Origin: Caproiciproducens sp. CPB-2
GTDB taxonomy: Bacteria; Bacillota; Clostridia; Oscillospirales; Acutalibacteraceae
Reading direction: 5' to 3'
Length of the DNA: 64,000 nt
Assembly: GCF_036287215.1 (NCBI RefSeq)
Contig: NZ_CP142860.1
Coordinates: forward strand, 3,038,001-3,102,000
Positions 8,311 through 16,191 of the stretch are shown piece after piece. The translations under genes were made by a program, and so were the position numbers. The notes beneath the pieces are model-generated. The model searched no databases, was not told where the DNA came from, and saw only the letters and a program-made list of their open reading frames with translations. Each line of letters starts with the position of its first letter. The stretch's first letter is position 1.

Positions 8311-9888
8311 TTAAAGTATCCCAAACAGTTTTCCAAAAATACCGATCACAAAACTTAAAACAATACAAATATAATTGCCTTTTTGTGATTTGTTTAAGAT
8401 TTTATAATAAATGAGAGTGACCGCAACGGGAAGCAGGCCGGGCAGAATCTGATCCAAAAGCTCTTGCACCACGACTTTTTTGCCGGCGGAAATAAACTGC
8501 AGGGCAATGGGCAGCTTGACAAAGCTGACAACCATTGCGGCGGTGACCATCAAACCCACAATAGTGGCCGCCTGAACAAACTTATCGATCAGATTTGATT
8601 CATTGATTTTACTGACAAGCTTGATTCCGAACCGATAGCCATACTTGATAAAGTACCACCGCGAAAAAACATTCAGCAAAACATTCGGAACGATGAACAC
8701 AATGGGCCCCAGAAAATTCCCGTTCAAACTCATTCCGGCGCCGATCGCCGCAAAAATGGTCATAAAGGTCGCTTTGAAAAGAGAATCCCCAATTCCGGAC
8801 AGCGGTCCCATCAACGCGGCTTTTGTGGAAGAGATGATTTCCGGAGCCATTTGCTGATTCCTCGATTTTTCTTCCTCCAGTGCCAGGGTCACCCCAATGA
8901 CTGCATTTCCGGTGTAGGGATGGCAATTGAAAAACTCGTTGTTTCTCGCAAGCGCTTCCTTATATTCCTCTTCGTTTTTATAGAACTTCTTCAAAGCCGG
9001 GATCATGGCATAGCAGAAACCAAGGTTGCAGTACCGTTCATAGTTGATCGATGTCATGGAGAAGAAAGATCGGAAGAATACTTTTTTCAGGTCTTTCCTG
9101 TCCAACAGGGTTTCCCGGTTTTCACCGTTATCATTATCCGCAAAGATGTTTTCTCCGTCCTCCCGCTTGCTCAGAGAAAAGACTCCGGCGGCAATCGCCA
9201 AACCCATCAGCGAGATCGCAAGTACGTCAAGCTTCAGATACTCCGCTAACACGAAGCCCAAAAGCAGAAATGCCCAATATTTTTTTGCGTCCATCATCTT
9301 GATCAGCATTGCCATACCTACCGCAGGAAGGATGGTGGAAGTCGCTTTCAGCCCCGTATTCAGCCATGCCGGCAGAGACGCGACCAAGTTTGATACCCAT
9401 TCGCTTCCGAACCGCAATGCAAAAAATGTAGCGATAAAGAAAATGACGAAGAACACGATCAGCCCGGTCAAATGGGTTCTCTCCACTTTTTTTGTATTGC
9501 CTTCCGATATGTATTTATCCGCCCGATGTACAAGATAGATATTGACATTCCAAGCGAGCATAATCAGGAATTGCGCCAGAATTCCTACCGGCATCGCAAG
9601 AACAATGCCGATTTCCGGTTTTCCCCCCGATAAAATAGCAAAGGCCGTGCCGATCAGACCGGCGATCTGTGCGTTCGGCGGCACGGAGCCTCCGATCGGC
9701 AGAACACCCATAAACATCAATTCAACACTGCCGCCGACAAGCAGGCCTGTGTTCAAGTCCCCCATCAGAAGGCCCAAAATTGCCCCGCCTACCACCGGGC
9801 GGCTAATCATCCAATAACCATATCCGTAATTTTCCAAAATAAGCAGCGCGATAAAAGCGCTTAATCCCAAGGCGCTAAGAGTAGACAT
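8311..9888 (-). CDS. Mannose-family PTS permease, fused IIC-IID
   Basis: A single 525-residue frame holds both membrane subunits of a mannose/sorbose-family PTS. Residues 1 to about 245 are the IIC half (LLMGDLNTGLLVGGSVELMFMG and GGSVPPNAQ signatures, many helices). A charged linker (about 245-270) follows, then the IID half (NYERYCNLGFCYAMIPAL, FFNCHPYTGNAVIG, ALMGPLSGIGDSLF). In most bacteria these are two genes of about 265 and 280 residues. The frame is continuous and both halves keep their conserved motifs, so this looks like a functional fusion. It lies 35 bases after the IIB gene; the SD is GAAGGGGAU. Confidence 0.9.
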   Translation of the reverse strand: MSTLSALGLSAFIALLILENYGYGYWMISRPVVGGAILGLLMGDLNTGLLVGGSVELMFMGVLPIGGSVPPNAQIAGLIGTAFAILSGGKPEIGIVLAMPVGILAQFLIMLAWNVNIYLVHRADKYISEGNTKKVERTHLTGLIVFFVIFFIATFFALRFGSEWVSNLVASLPAWLNTGLKATSTILPAVGMAMLIKMMDAKKYWAFLLLGFVLAEYLKLDVLAISLMGLAIAAGVFSLSKREDGENIFADNDNGENRETLLDRKDLKKVFFRSFFSMTSINYERYCNLGFCYAMIPALKKFYKNEEEYKEALARNNEFFNCHPYTGNAVIGVTLALEEEKSRNQQMAPEIISSTKAALMGPLSGIGDSLFKATFMTIFAAIGAGMSLNGNFLGPIVFIVPNVLLNVFSRWYFIKYGYRFGIKLVSKINESNLIDKFVQAATIVGLMVTAAMVVSFVKLPIALQFISAGKKVVVQELLDQILPGLLPVAVTLIYYKILNKSQKGNYICIVLSFVIGIFGKLFGIL

Positions 9889-9923
9889 GGTATCAATCCC
9901 CTTCTATATTTTTTATTTCTCTG

Positions 9924-10397
9924 TCAGCATAAATGGTACAGATCAAGAGATTTATCACTTGGAGCAGTCCTGATTTCACACTCCACTCCTTGTTCCTGAA
10001 GCTTTCTGAAGGTCCGGATGTCTTCGTCATCCACGTAAACCGTTTTGGACAGCTGCTTCTTCCCCTCCTTAAAATACATTCCGCCGACATTTATGCTTTT
10101 TACCGCCACGCCTCCTTCTACCAGCTTTAAATATGCCTCCGGTCCTTTTGCCACTAAAAAGATTTTTTGATGGAGATCCTTTTCACTTTTAAAGTACTGT
10201 ATCGTTTCGTCCACTGAAAAGACATAACCGGTCTTTCCTTTCGGCACCGCCATCCCGATCAGCATTTTCTGCATTTGGTCCTTTGCGCAGATATCGTCCA
10301 CAACAATAATGGTGTCCACCTGATATGCTACGCTCCAGCTATAGGCTATTTGACCGTGAACCAGCCTTTCGTCTATTCTTGCCACTGCAATTGCCAT
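9924..10397 (-). CDS. Mannose-family PTS IIB subunit
   Basis: A 157-residue cytoplasmic IIB protein of the mannose/sorbose class, which takes phosphate from IIA and passes it to the sugar. The N-terminal RIDERLVHGQ motif carries the phosphorylated His14, and the order of strands (TIIVVDD, KIFLVAKGP, INVGGM) is typical. The SD is GAGGAGGGA. It lies between the IIA gene (99 bases upstream) and the fused IIC-IID. Confidence 0.93.
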   Translation of the reverse strand: MAIAVARIDERLVHGQIAYSWSVAYQVDTIIVVDDICAKDQMQKMLIGMAVPKGKTGYVFSVDETIQYFKSEKDLHQKIFLVAKGPEAYLKLVEGGVAVKSINVGGMYFKEGKKQLSKTVYVDDEDIRTFRKLQEQGVECEIRTAPSDKSLDLYHLC

Positions 10398-10496
10398 TTT
10401 TCTCCCTCCTCATTCTTTACTCATTCCACCTTTGTACACATAGCCCTTCGATTCTTTTCTTTTAAATCGCCATACAGGAAGTATTTTCCTGTGAGC

Positions 10497-10913
10497 TCAG
10501 TCCCGGTGACTCAGATTTTCGGGCGCTAAATGGAAAAGCGTCGTTTTTCCCGTCTCCACCGCGTTTTTTATCGCCTGATCCAAAGGAGCATCCTGATCGT
10601 TCACCAATGAAAGCAGCAGCGGCAAATTGAAGCCCGCGATGATCTCAAGGCGCGGCTTTCCCTGCTTTACCGCAAACGCGGCATTAAAGGGCGTCCCGCT
10701 CATCAGGTCGGCAAGAATGATATATTCGCACTCCTCTTTTGTCTTTTCCCCGATTCTTGCGGTAAAGCTTTCCAAAGATTCATCTTCCTGCAGGCACAGA
10801 TAGTCGACTGCATCCATCTCACCCATGATCAGTGTAGCAACGTGTACCATCGCCTCCGCGATTTTTCCATGGCTTACAATTAAAATTCTTCGCTTCTTTT
10901 TCTTATCACCCAT
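10497..10913 (-). CDS. Mannose-family PTS IIA subunit
   Basis: A 138-residue free-standing IIA domain. His15 in ILIVSHGKIAEAM is the phosphorylation site, and the DLMSGTPFNAA segment is the conserved active-site loop. The start is ATG 10913 behind AAGGGGGG; upstream codons lie in the promoter. It is the first gene of the operon IIA-IIB-IIC/IID-nanE-HPr. Confidence 0.92.
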   Translation of the reverse strand: MGDKKKKRRILIVSHGKIAEAMVHVATLIMGEMDAVDYLCLQEDESLESFTARIGEKTKEECEYIILADLMSGTPFNAAFAVKQGKPRLEIIAGFNLPLLLSLVNDQDAPLDQAIKNAVETGKTTLFHLAPENLSHRD

Positions 10914-10938
10914 AGAACCCCCCCTTAGAATTGACAAA

Positions 10939-10967
10939 AGTATATAATACTCCAATTAAAAAGTCAA
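10939..10967 (-). promoter_or_regulatory. Promoter of the PTS operon
   Basis: TTGACT (10967-10962), a 17-base spacer and TATACT (10944-10939) lie on the minus strand, about 26 bases before the IIA start. A 6-bp inverted repeat, ATTGAC/GTCAAT (10930-10935 and 10963-10968), brackets the promoter and could be an operator. Confidence 0.7.
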
Positions 10968-11136
10968 TAAAATTTTAAGAATTATTGGATAAATTTTAAA
11001 ATTTTATTTCAAAACATTTACAAAACAGCTTTTAAATTAAGAATATTGAAAAAACAGTTTTAAAATATTATCCCGCATTTTTCTTGTATTTTAAATAGAA
11101 TTTATAAAATTTAATTTTATTATTTAAGAATATGTA

Positions 11137-11164
11137 TTGAATTTTTATTTTAAATGTTTATAAT
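11137..11164 (+). promoter_or_regulatory. Putative murQ promoter
   Basis: TTGAAT (11137-11142), a 16-base spacer and TATAAT (11159-11164). The predicted leader is about 135 bases long. Confidence 0.6.
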
Positions 11165-11306
11165 TAAATTACTAAGAATAACCTTGGAAGGCAGCAACAG
11201 TCCCAAACGAACCTTCGCTTGCCGGTTATTCATTGAAAAAAGCATTGAACAACGCACGGAAACCAAATTTCCCACACACTACAACATTTTAAGGGAGATA
11301 TGCAAA

Positions 11307-12239
11307 ATGATCACAAATCTTGATATACTTGAAACAGAGCAAAAGAACGAAGAAAGCCGTGAGATCGATGTAATGAGCACAATCGAAATGCTTGAAGTAA
11401 TCAATTCCGAAGATAAAAAGGTTGCTTTTGCCGTAGAAAAAGTGCTGCCCGCTATTCAGGAGCTGATAGATGAAGCGCACAAGCGCATGATGCGCGGCGG
11501 CAGAGTCGTCTACATCGGCGCGGGCACTTCGGGCAGGCTGGGTGTCTTGGACGCCAGCGAATGTCCTCCGACCTTCGGTGTGGAGCCCACGCTGATCCAG
11601 GGCGTCATCGCCGGCGGATTTGAGGCGCTGATCAGGGCGAAGGAAGGGGCAGAGGATGATTTCTCCCTCGCAAAGCAGGATTTAACGCGCATTTCTCTGA
11701 ACAGCAGCGATACCGTTATCGGTCTGGCGGCAAGCGGGAGAACACCGTACGTGATCGGCGGGCTGGATTACGCAAAAGAGATCGGCGCTTACACCGGGGC
11801 AATCAGCTGCGTGAGCAACGCTGAAATCTCAATGCATGCTCAAACCAAAATCGAAGTGCTTGTCGGACCGGAAGTCATTACCGGCTCCACACGCATGAAA
11901 TCCGGGACCGCACAAAAAATGATTTTGAATATGATTTCCACCGCACTTATGGTACAATATGGAAAGGTGTACAAAAATCTGATGGTAGACGTACAGCCGA
12001 CAAACGAAAAGCTGATCGAGAGGGCAAAACGGATTATCCTGTCAAGCACCGGGTGCAGCTACGAAGAAGCCGAAAAATATCTGAAATCCAGCGGCTCCGA
12101 CGTAAAGGTGGCGATCTGCATGGCGCTGACCGGTCTTTCCAGAAGCAATTGTGAAACCATGCTGAACGATAGCCTGGGCAATATATCGACGGCAATCCGC
12201 TCGCTTAAAAGCAAAGACGCCGTACTCCCCAAAAACTGA
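11307..12239 (+). CDS. murQ: N-acetylmuramic acid 6-phosphate etherase
   Basis: A 310-residue SIS-domain lyase that cleaves the lactyl ether of MurNAc-6-P to give GlcNAc-6-P and D-lactate during cell-wall recycling. Hallmarks are YIGAGTSGRLGVLDASECPP, with the catalytic Glu near residue 85, and TGSTRMKSGTAQK. The start was set at ATG 11307, nine bases after AAGGGAG; the longer frame has no SD. It is divergent from the PTS operon and followed 24 bases later by the RpiR regulator, so murQ-rpiR is an operon. Confidence 0.95.
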   Translation: MITNLDILETEQKNEESREIDVMSTIEMLEVINSEDKKVAFAVEKVLPAIQELIDEAHKRMMRGGRVVYIGAGTSGRLGVLDASECPPTFGVEPTLIQGVIAGGFEALIRAKEGAEDDFSLAKQDLTRISLNSSDTVIGLAASGRTPYVIGGLDYAKEIGAYTGAISCVSNAEISMHAQTKIEVLVGPEVITGSTRMKSGTAQKMILNMISTALMVQYGKVYKNLMVDVQPTNEKLIERAKRIILSSTGCSYEEAEKYLKSSGSDVKVAICMALTGLSRSNCETMLNDSLGNISTAIRSLKSKDAVLPKN

Positions 12240-12263
12240 ATTCAGAAAAGGAAGCGTTTACAC

Positions 12264-13100
12264 ATGAGCTGCATTTATAAAATACGGGAAGGAGCCTCCA
12301 GCTACACGGATACGGAAAAGAAGCTGGCGGATTACATCCTTAACCATATTGACGAAGTCCCCTTAAACTCATCACAGACTTTAGGGGAACGCGTCGGTGT
12401 TTCTGCCGCCGCAGTGATACGCTTTTCTAAAAAACTGGGTTACAACGGCTTTACCGCTCTGAAAGTCGATCTGGCCAAGGACAGAGCTGCTGAAATCACA
12501 AATTACGACGACATGATTCAGGAACAGGATTCGATGGATACCGTCCTGAAAAAGGCGGAAAACCTGAATACCATGCTGCAGAATCAGGCATACCGGCTTA
12601 TCAACACCGCAAGCCTTGAAAAAGCGGTCGACCTGCTGCTTCACTGTGACACGGTCTATCTTTTCGGGGTCGGCGGGTCGGGGATCGTGTGTATGGACTT
12701 TATGCAGAAGCTGACGCGGATAAATCGCAGGGTCGTGTTTCAAAGCGATTTTCATTATCAGCTGCCCGCCGCCGCTCACATGACGGACCGGGATGCGGCG
12801 ATCGCCGTTAGCTACAGCGGGACAACACGCGAGGTCAACACTGCCGTACAGCTTGCGAAAGAGCTGGGGACGCCCGTTATCAGCATTACTCAGTTCAAAA
12901 AAAGTCCTTTGGTAAAGCTTTCAGACATCCTGCTCTATATTCCCTCCTCGGAGAGAGAGTTGAGGCTGGGCGCAATTGCTTCGCGCAACGCCTCTCTCAT
13001 CGTCACGGACCTGCTGTATTTGGGTCTTGCAAAAAACGACATAGGGATGATAAAGGAATATCTGGTCAGGACCAAGGAAGCGATCAAGCGTTTAAAATAG
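12264..13100 (+). CDS. MurR/RpiR-family transcriptional regulator
   Basis: 278 residues. The N-terminal HTH_6 domain is about 1-77, with AAAVIRFSKKLGYNGF as recognition-helix region. A SIS sugar-phosphate-binding domain follows at about 115-245 (VYLFGVGGSGIVCMDF, AVSYSGTTREV). Family members sense phosphosugars such as MurNAc-6-P or GlcNAc-6-P. Its place behind murQ and opposite the PTS operon makes both of these the likely targets, with MurNAc-6-P or ManNAc-6-P as effector (inference). The SD AAAAGGAAG precedes the ATG. Confidence 0.9.
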   Translation: MSCIYKIREGASSYTDTEKKLADYILNHIDEVPLNSSQTLGERVGVSAAAVIRFSKKLGYNGFTALKVDLAKDRAAEITNYDDMIQEQDSMDTVLKKAENLNTMLQNQAYRLINTASLEKAVDLLLHCDTVYLFGVGGSGIVCMDFMQKLTRINRRVVFQSDFHYQLPAAAHMTDRDAAIAVSYSGTTREVNTAVQLAKELGTPVISITQFKKSPLVKLSDILLYIPSSERELRLGAIASRNASLIVTDLLYLGLAKNDIGMIKEYLVRTKEAIKRLK

Positions 13101-13154
13101 CCGTTAAGATTCGTCATGCAGTCGGATATAAAGGTTATCCACCATTATAAAATA

Positions 13155-13207
13155 ACGGAGGAAGCATTGCTTCCTCCGTAAAAGCCCAACGGTCGTTGGG
13201 CTTTTTT
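13155..13207. terminator. Two adjacent hairpins between convergent genes
   Basis: The first stem is 13155-13165/13169-13179. The second is 13180-13190/13195-13205 and ends in a T6 run. They terminate rpiR on the plus strand and probably the facing gene on the minus strand. Confidence 0.8.
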
Positions 13208-13228
13208 GTTATAGAAATCTTATTACGA

Positions 13229-14296
13229 TCATTGTTTTTCCAATTCGTCCGGCGCCTGCACATGGTAGCGTTTTTGCGCGACATAGGCGAAAACGCCGCC
13301 GAACAGGATATTGAAATAATAGGTAATGATTCTCCACAGAAGGATCGCGGGGATGATCGCGGTCTTAAAGAACATGCCGAAAAACAGGTAGAAGCTGCCT
13401 TCCGCGCCGCCGGAGGCTCCCGGCAGCGGCACAAACGCGCTGACCATGGCTACGAACACCTGGGCCGCCACCATGGTTGTGACCGACGCGGAGCCTATGT
13501 TGAAGCTGCGGTAAATGAAATAGGGAATCAGGCTGTTCAGCGTGATCTGAACAACGGTGAACGCCATCACGACGGCATACAGCCTGACCGATCTTCCCAT
13601 CAGCTTGGAAGCGCCGTGGAAAATTTCGAGCTGGCTGTGGATTTTCTCATAACGCTCTTGGGGATGTCTGCAAAGCTTCACTTTATGAAGAAAGCGGATC
13701 ACGCCCGTCACAATTTTATCCGTGGCGGTCTCGCTGATCATGAACAGGGCGACCAGGGTGATAAAAGTGCTGTTGCTGATCAGCCCGATAATCGTTACAA
13801 AGGAAAAATTGCTGACGCTCGTCTGGAAAAAATGCAGCTTCATGGCAACCAGTACGAGGGAATACAGCACCATGACCACCTGATAAGTCAGGGTCTTGAC
13901 TGCAATGATGGAGCCGGCCTTCCCCGTGTCCATACCCAATTTTCTCATGGAGTAAATCTGCATCGGCTGGCCGCCGGTTGAAAACGGCGTAACCGCGCTG
14001 TACAAAAAGCCGATCATGCCTACGCAAAAAGAACGCCCGAAGCTCCATTCGGGATACAAATGGACACAGAGCAGGTTCAGGACGAAACCCTCCGAAATCC
14101 AGCAGAGCACCGCGCCCGCAACGGATAAAAACAGCCACTCGGGCCTCAGCTTCAGGATAATTTCCCCCAGTGCGACAATCCCATCCGTGGTAAACAGAAA
14201 GTAAAGCAGAATTCCGGCGGAAAGAAGCAGTGTAAGAATGACAAAAAGATTTTTGCGGATTCCTTTTTTTAGACTACCTGCCATTTTTTTCTCCAT
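13229..14296 (-). CDS. Lysylphosphatidylglycerol synthase TM-domain family protein
   Basis: A 355-residue multi-pass membrane protein of the LPG_synthase_TM/UPF0104 family (about eight helices). Conserved family stretches are TPFSTGGQPMQIY and PLPGASGGAEGSFY. The soluble aminoacyltransferase domain of MprF is absent, so a flippase-like or unknown role is more likely than lipid aminoacylation. There are two possible starts: ATG 14296 (weak SD) or ATG 14284, which has GGAG six bases upstream and is probably used. It is a single gene, convergent with rpiR. Confidence 0.85.
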   Translation of the reverse strand: MEKKMAGSLKKGIRKNLFVILTLLLSAGILLYFLFTTDGIVALGEIILKLRPEWLFLSVAGAVLCWISEGFVLNLLCVHLYPEWSFGRSFCVGMIGFLYSAVTPFSTGGQPMQIYSMRKLGMDTGKAGSIIAVKTLTYQVVMVLYSLVLVAMKLHFFQTSVSNFSFVTIIGLISNSTFITLVALFMISETATDKIVTGVIRFLHKVKLCRHPQERYEKIHSQLEIFHGASKLMGRSVRLYAVVMAFTVVQITLNSLIPYFIYRSFNIGSASVTTMVAAQVFVAMVSAFVPLPGASGGAEGSFYLFFGMFFKTAIIPAILLWRIITYYFNILFGGVFAYVAQKRYHVQAPDELEKQ

Positions 14297-14438
14297 TGTT
14301 ATAAATTGGCCTTACGCCTGGGACATTTTTATATTTTATCTCAAACAGCAAAATTATACAAGACCGTTTCCCGAACTAAGGGATTCCCCAAGAGGAAATT
14401 CCACGGGGCCCGGCGTTTACAGGCGCTTTCAGCGGATT

Positions 14439-14468
14439 GCACGCGCTTGGGGAATTCTGCATACTATA
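14439..14468 (+). promoter_or_regulatory. Putative late mother-cell sigma promoter of cotJA
   Basis: CATACTATA at 14460-14468 matches a sigma-K-type -10 (CATAnnnTA), with GCAC 17 bases upstream (14439-14442). A 10-bp inverted repeat (14383-14392 with 14446-14455) places one arm between the two elements. Confidence 0.45.
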
Positions 14469-14517
14469 TTATCGGATAAGCCCGATGTGTCGAGACGTAT
14501 CAGAAAGGAGATATACA

Positions 14518-14718
14518 ATGAACGACATGAAAATCGTGGAAGGGGAATCGTGCCTGCTGAGTCCCCCGCCGTTGCCCGCAACGACCGTCGTGGCAATGGC
14601 ATACGTTCCTTTCCAGCAGTTCGGCGCGGTATACGAGCCGGAAATGGGTCTGCGCAGCGGCACCATATTCCCAGATCTTGACAAACCTTTTTTAGGTAAA
14701 CGAGGTGTAATGAAATGA
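14518..14718 (+). CDS. cotJA: Spore coat associated protein CotJA
   Basis: A 66-residue CotJA. The family signature is clear: AYVPFQQFGAVYEPEMGL, then GTIFPDLDKPFLG. The start ATG 14518 has AAAGGAG seven bases upstream. Its stop TGA overlaps the ATG of cotJB (ATGA), so the two are translationally coupled. In Bacillus the cotJ operon is expressed in the mother cell and its products go to an inner coat layer. The N-terminus is Pro-rich (SPPPLPATT), as is common in clostridial versions. Confidence 0.92.
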   Translation: MNDMKIVEGESCLLSPPPLPATTVVAMAYVPFQQFGAVYEPEMGLRSGTIFPDLDKPFLGKRGVMK

Positions 14719-15674
14719 CCGAACAGGAAGCTTTAATGACGAGAATCCGCTCCTACCAGTTTGCAATGTGGGAGCTTCATATTTTTTTAGATACCCATCC
14801 CGGCGACTGCAAAGCGGCGCAGAAGCTGGAAGAATACAGAAAAGCGACAAATGAAATGACCGCGAGGTATGAAGCGGCCTACGGGCCGGTCAATGTGAAC
14901 GCCCAGAACACCAGCCGCTGGGCGTGGATCGCCGACCCCTGGCCGTGGGACGGCACAGCAGCCGGAAACAACACGAATGTACAGGGAATGTCAAGGCCGA
15001 AGGAAAACACGATGCCGTGGGCCAATAACGCAATGCCGTGGCAAAGCATGAATTCCGCCGGAAACGCGGCGGTACAGGGAACCTCTGCGCAGCAGAACAT
15101 CGCCATGCCGCGGATGAATCTGCCGATGACGCAAAACGCTCCAACCGCAAATACAGCGGTACAGGGTGCCGCCATGCAGCAAAACAGCCCCATGCCATGG
15201 ATGAACATGCCGGCGGTGCAAAGCTCCTCCATGCAGCAGGGCAGTGAGATTCCTCGCATGAATCTGCCAACAATGCAGAGTGCCGCCGGAAATACGGCGA
15301 CGCAGGGCGCCGCCATGCAGCAGAACGCCGTGATGCCGCAGACGAACACGCAGAACGCCGCCGGAAACACGGCGACGCAGGGCGCCGCCATGCAGCAGAA
15401 CGCCGTGATGCCACAGACCAACACGCAGAGTGCCGCCGGAAATACGGCGACGCAGGGCGCCGCCATGCGGCAGAACAGCGCGATGCCGCAGACGAACACG
15501 CAGAACGCCGCCGGAAACACGGCGACGCAGGGCGCCGCCATGCAGCAGAACGCCGTGATGCCGCAGACCAACACGCAGAACGCCGCCGGAAACACGGCGG
15601 TACAGGGGACTGCACAGAACAAAACGATGCCGCAGTCAAACGTGCTTTCATGGGTAAATATATTAGGAAAATAA
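14715..15674 (+). CDS. cotJB: CotJB-like spore coat protein with long repeat tail
   Basis: 319 residues. About residues 1-80 are a standard CotJB domain (ELHIFLDTHPGDCKA, ending AWIADPWPWDG); normal CotJB proteins stop there at 80-95 residues. The remaining 240 residues are a low-complexity tail rich in Asn, Gln, Met, Ala and Thr. Its first half holds degenerate NTAVQGAAMQQN-type units, and its second half holds five near-identical 25-residue units (15279 onward) each containing AAGNTATQGAAM and PQTNTQ. The tail has no Cys and almost no charge, fitting a structural or assembly function in the coat. Codon use stays like that of the neighbours. A terminator follows directly; cotJC is not here. 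Confidence 0.85.
   Translation: MTEQEALMTRIRSYQFAMWELHIFLDTHPGDCKAAQKLEEYRKATNEMTARYEAAYGPVNVNAQNTSRWAWIADPWPWDGTAAGNNTNVQGMSRPKENTMPWANNAMPWQSMNSAGNAAVQGTSAQQNIAMPRMNLPMTQNAPTANTAVQGAAMQQNSPMPWMNMPAVQSSSMQQGSEIPRMNLPTMQSAAGNTATQGAAMQQNAVMPQTNTQNAAGNTATQGAAMQQNAVMPQTNTQSAAGNTATQGAAMRQNSAMPQTNTQNAAGNTATQGAAMQQNAVMPQTNTQNAAGNTAVQGTAQNKTMPQSNVLSWVNILGK
15279..15640 (+). repeat. 75-bp in-frame tandem repeat in cotJB
   Basis: Units begin at 15279, 15354, 15429, 15504 and 15579 (the last partial). Each is 75 bp (25 codons); they differ at only a few positions such as AGT/AAC at the first codon. Recent unit duplication is implied by the high nucleotide identity. Confidence 0.93.
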
Positions 15675-15700
15675 AAACGGAACCACGCAGACCGTTCCGC

Positions 15701-15733
15701 AATCCGCCGGTTCCCGACCGGCGGATTTTTTTA
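15701..15733 (+). terminator. Terminator of cotJAB
   Basis: A 10-bp stem (15701-15710 with 15718-15727) is followed by a T7 run. Confidence 0.85.
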
Positions 15734-15764
15734 TATGCCCGTGGAATTCCCCGTACCCATATTG

Positions 15765-15792
15765 ACAGGCCGTTCAGGCAATGCATACTATG
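15765..15792 (+). promoter_or_regulatory. Putative sporulation promoter of the small gene at 15822
   Basis: CATACTATG at 15784-15792 repeats the motif found before cotJA, with ACA about 16 bases upstream (15765-15767). It suggests co-expression with cotJAB late in sporulation. Confidence 0.4.
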
Positions 15793-15821
15793 GAGTATTC
15801 TCGATTGAAAGGAGTAGGACA

Positions 15822-16028
15822 ATGAGTCTAAACCGCTATACCAATAATGTCGAGGCCGTGTCAGACGCGAATGATTTCGGTTCCAATGACTGCAGCAACA
15901 GCTGTGACAGCGAAAGCGCAAGGGCATTGAAACGGATTCTTTCCCTGCTGGACGATTTAAATAACAGCGATCTGCGTATACTGGATGATGTCATTGAGCG
16001 GCTCGTCTGCAGCCGTAAGAGGTCATAG
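15822..16028 (+). CDS. Small protein of unknown function, sporulation-associated by context
   Basis: 68 residues, ATG 15822 behind AAAGGAGTAGGACA. The N-terminal half is Asn/Ser/Asp-rich with two Cys (DCSNSC). The C-terminal half is a predicted amphipathic helix pair (ALKRILSLLDDLNNSDLRILDDVIERLV). I do not recognise a family. The shared promoter motif with cotJA and its position just behind the coat genes suggest a role in the spore. Confidence 0.65.
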   Translation: MSLNRYTNNVEAVSDANDFGSNDCSNSCDSESARALKRILSLLDDLNNSDLRILDDVIERLVCSRKRS

Positions 16029-16159
16029 TTTTACACTTTCCGTACGTCCCGGATGGTTTTTCTTTGCAAAAAATCGTTGAAAACCGCCCGCTATGCAAAA
16101 ACAGCGGGCGGTCAAGGCAATATTTTTAACAACAATTTACTTTCATAATTTCACGCTAT

Positions 16160-16191
16160 CCTCGCAAACTATTTGCGAGGTGACAGAAATG
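16160..16191 (+). promoter_or_regulatory. Hairpin that buries the ribosome-binding site of the gene at 16189
   Basis: CCTCGCAAA (16160-16168) and TTTGCGAGG (16172-16180) form a perfect 9-bp stem with a 3-base loop. The right arm contains the GAGG Shine-Dalgarno that lies eight bases before the ATG at 16189. Confidence 0.6.

Larger units (their letters stand above)
10914..11306. other. AT-rich divergent intergenic region (PTS operon / murQ)
   Basis: 393 bases, strongly AT-rich in contrast to the flanking genes, holding the two divergent promoters listed separately. No ORF with a ribosome-binding site was found. It is the natural site of action for the RpiR regulator encoded downstream of murQ. 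Confidence 0.7.

Noticed and set aside
12249..12262. A 12/14 match to a catabolite-response (cre) site before the RpiR gene
   Set aside because: The match overlaps the SD (AAAAGGAAG) of the gene and could arise from it by chance; no second site is seen at the PTS promoter.
15279..15640. CRISPR-like regular repeats
   Set aside because: The repeats are head-to-tail without spacers and in frame with cotJB; they are coding repeats.
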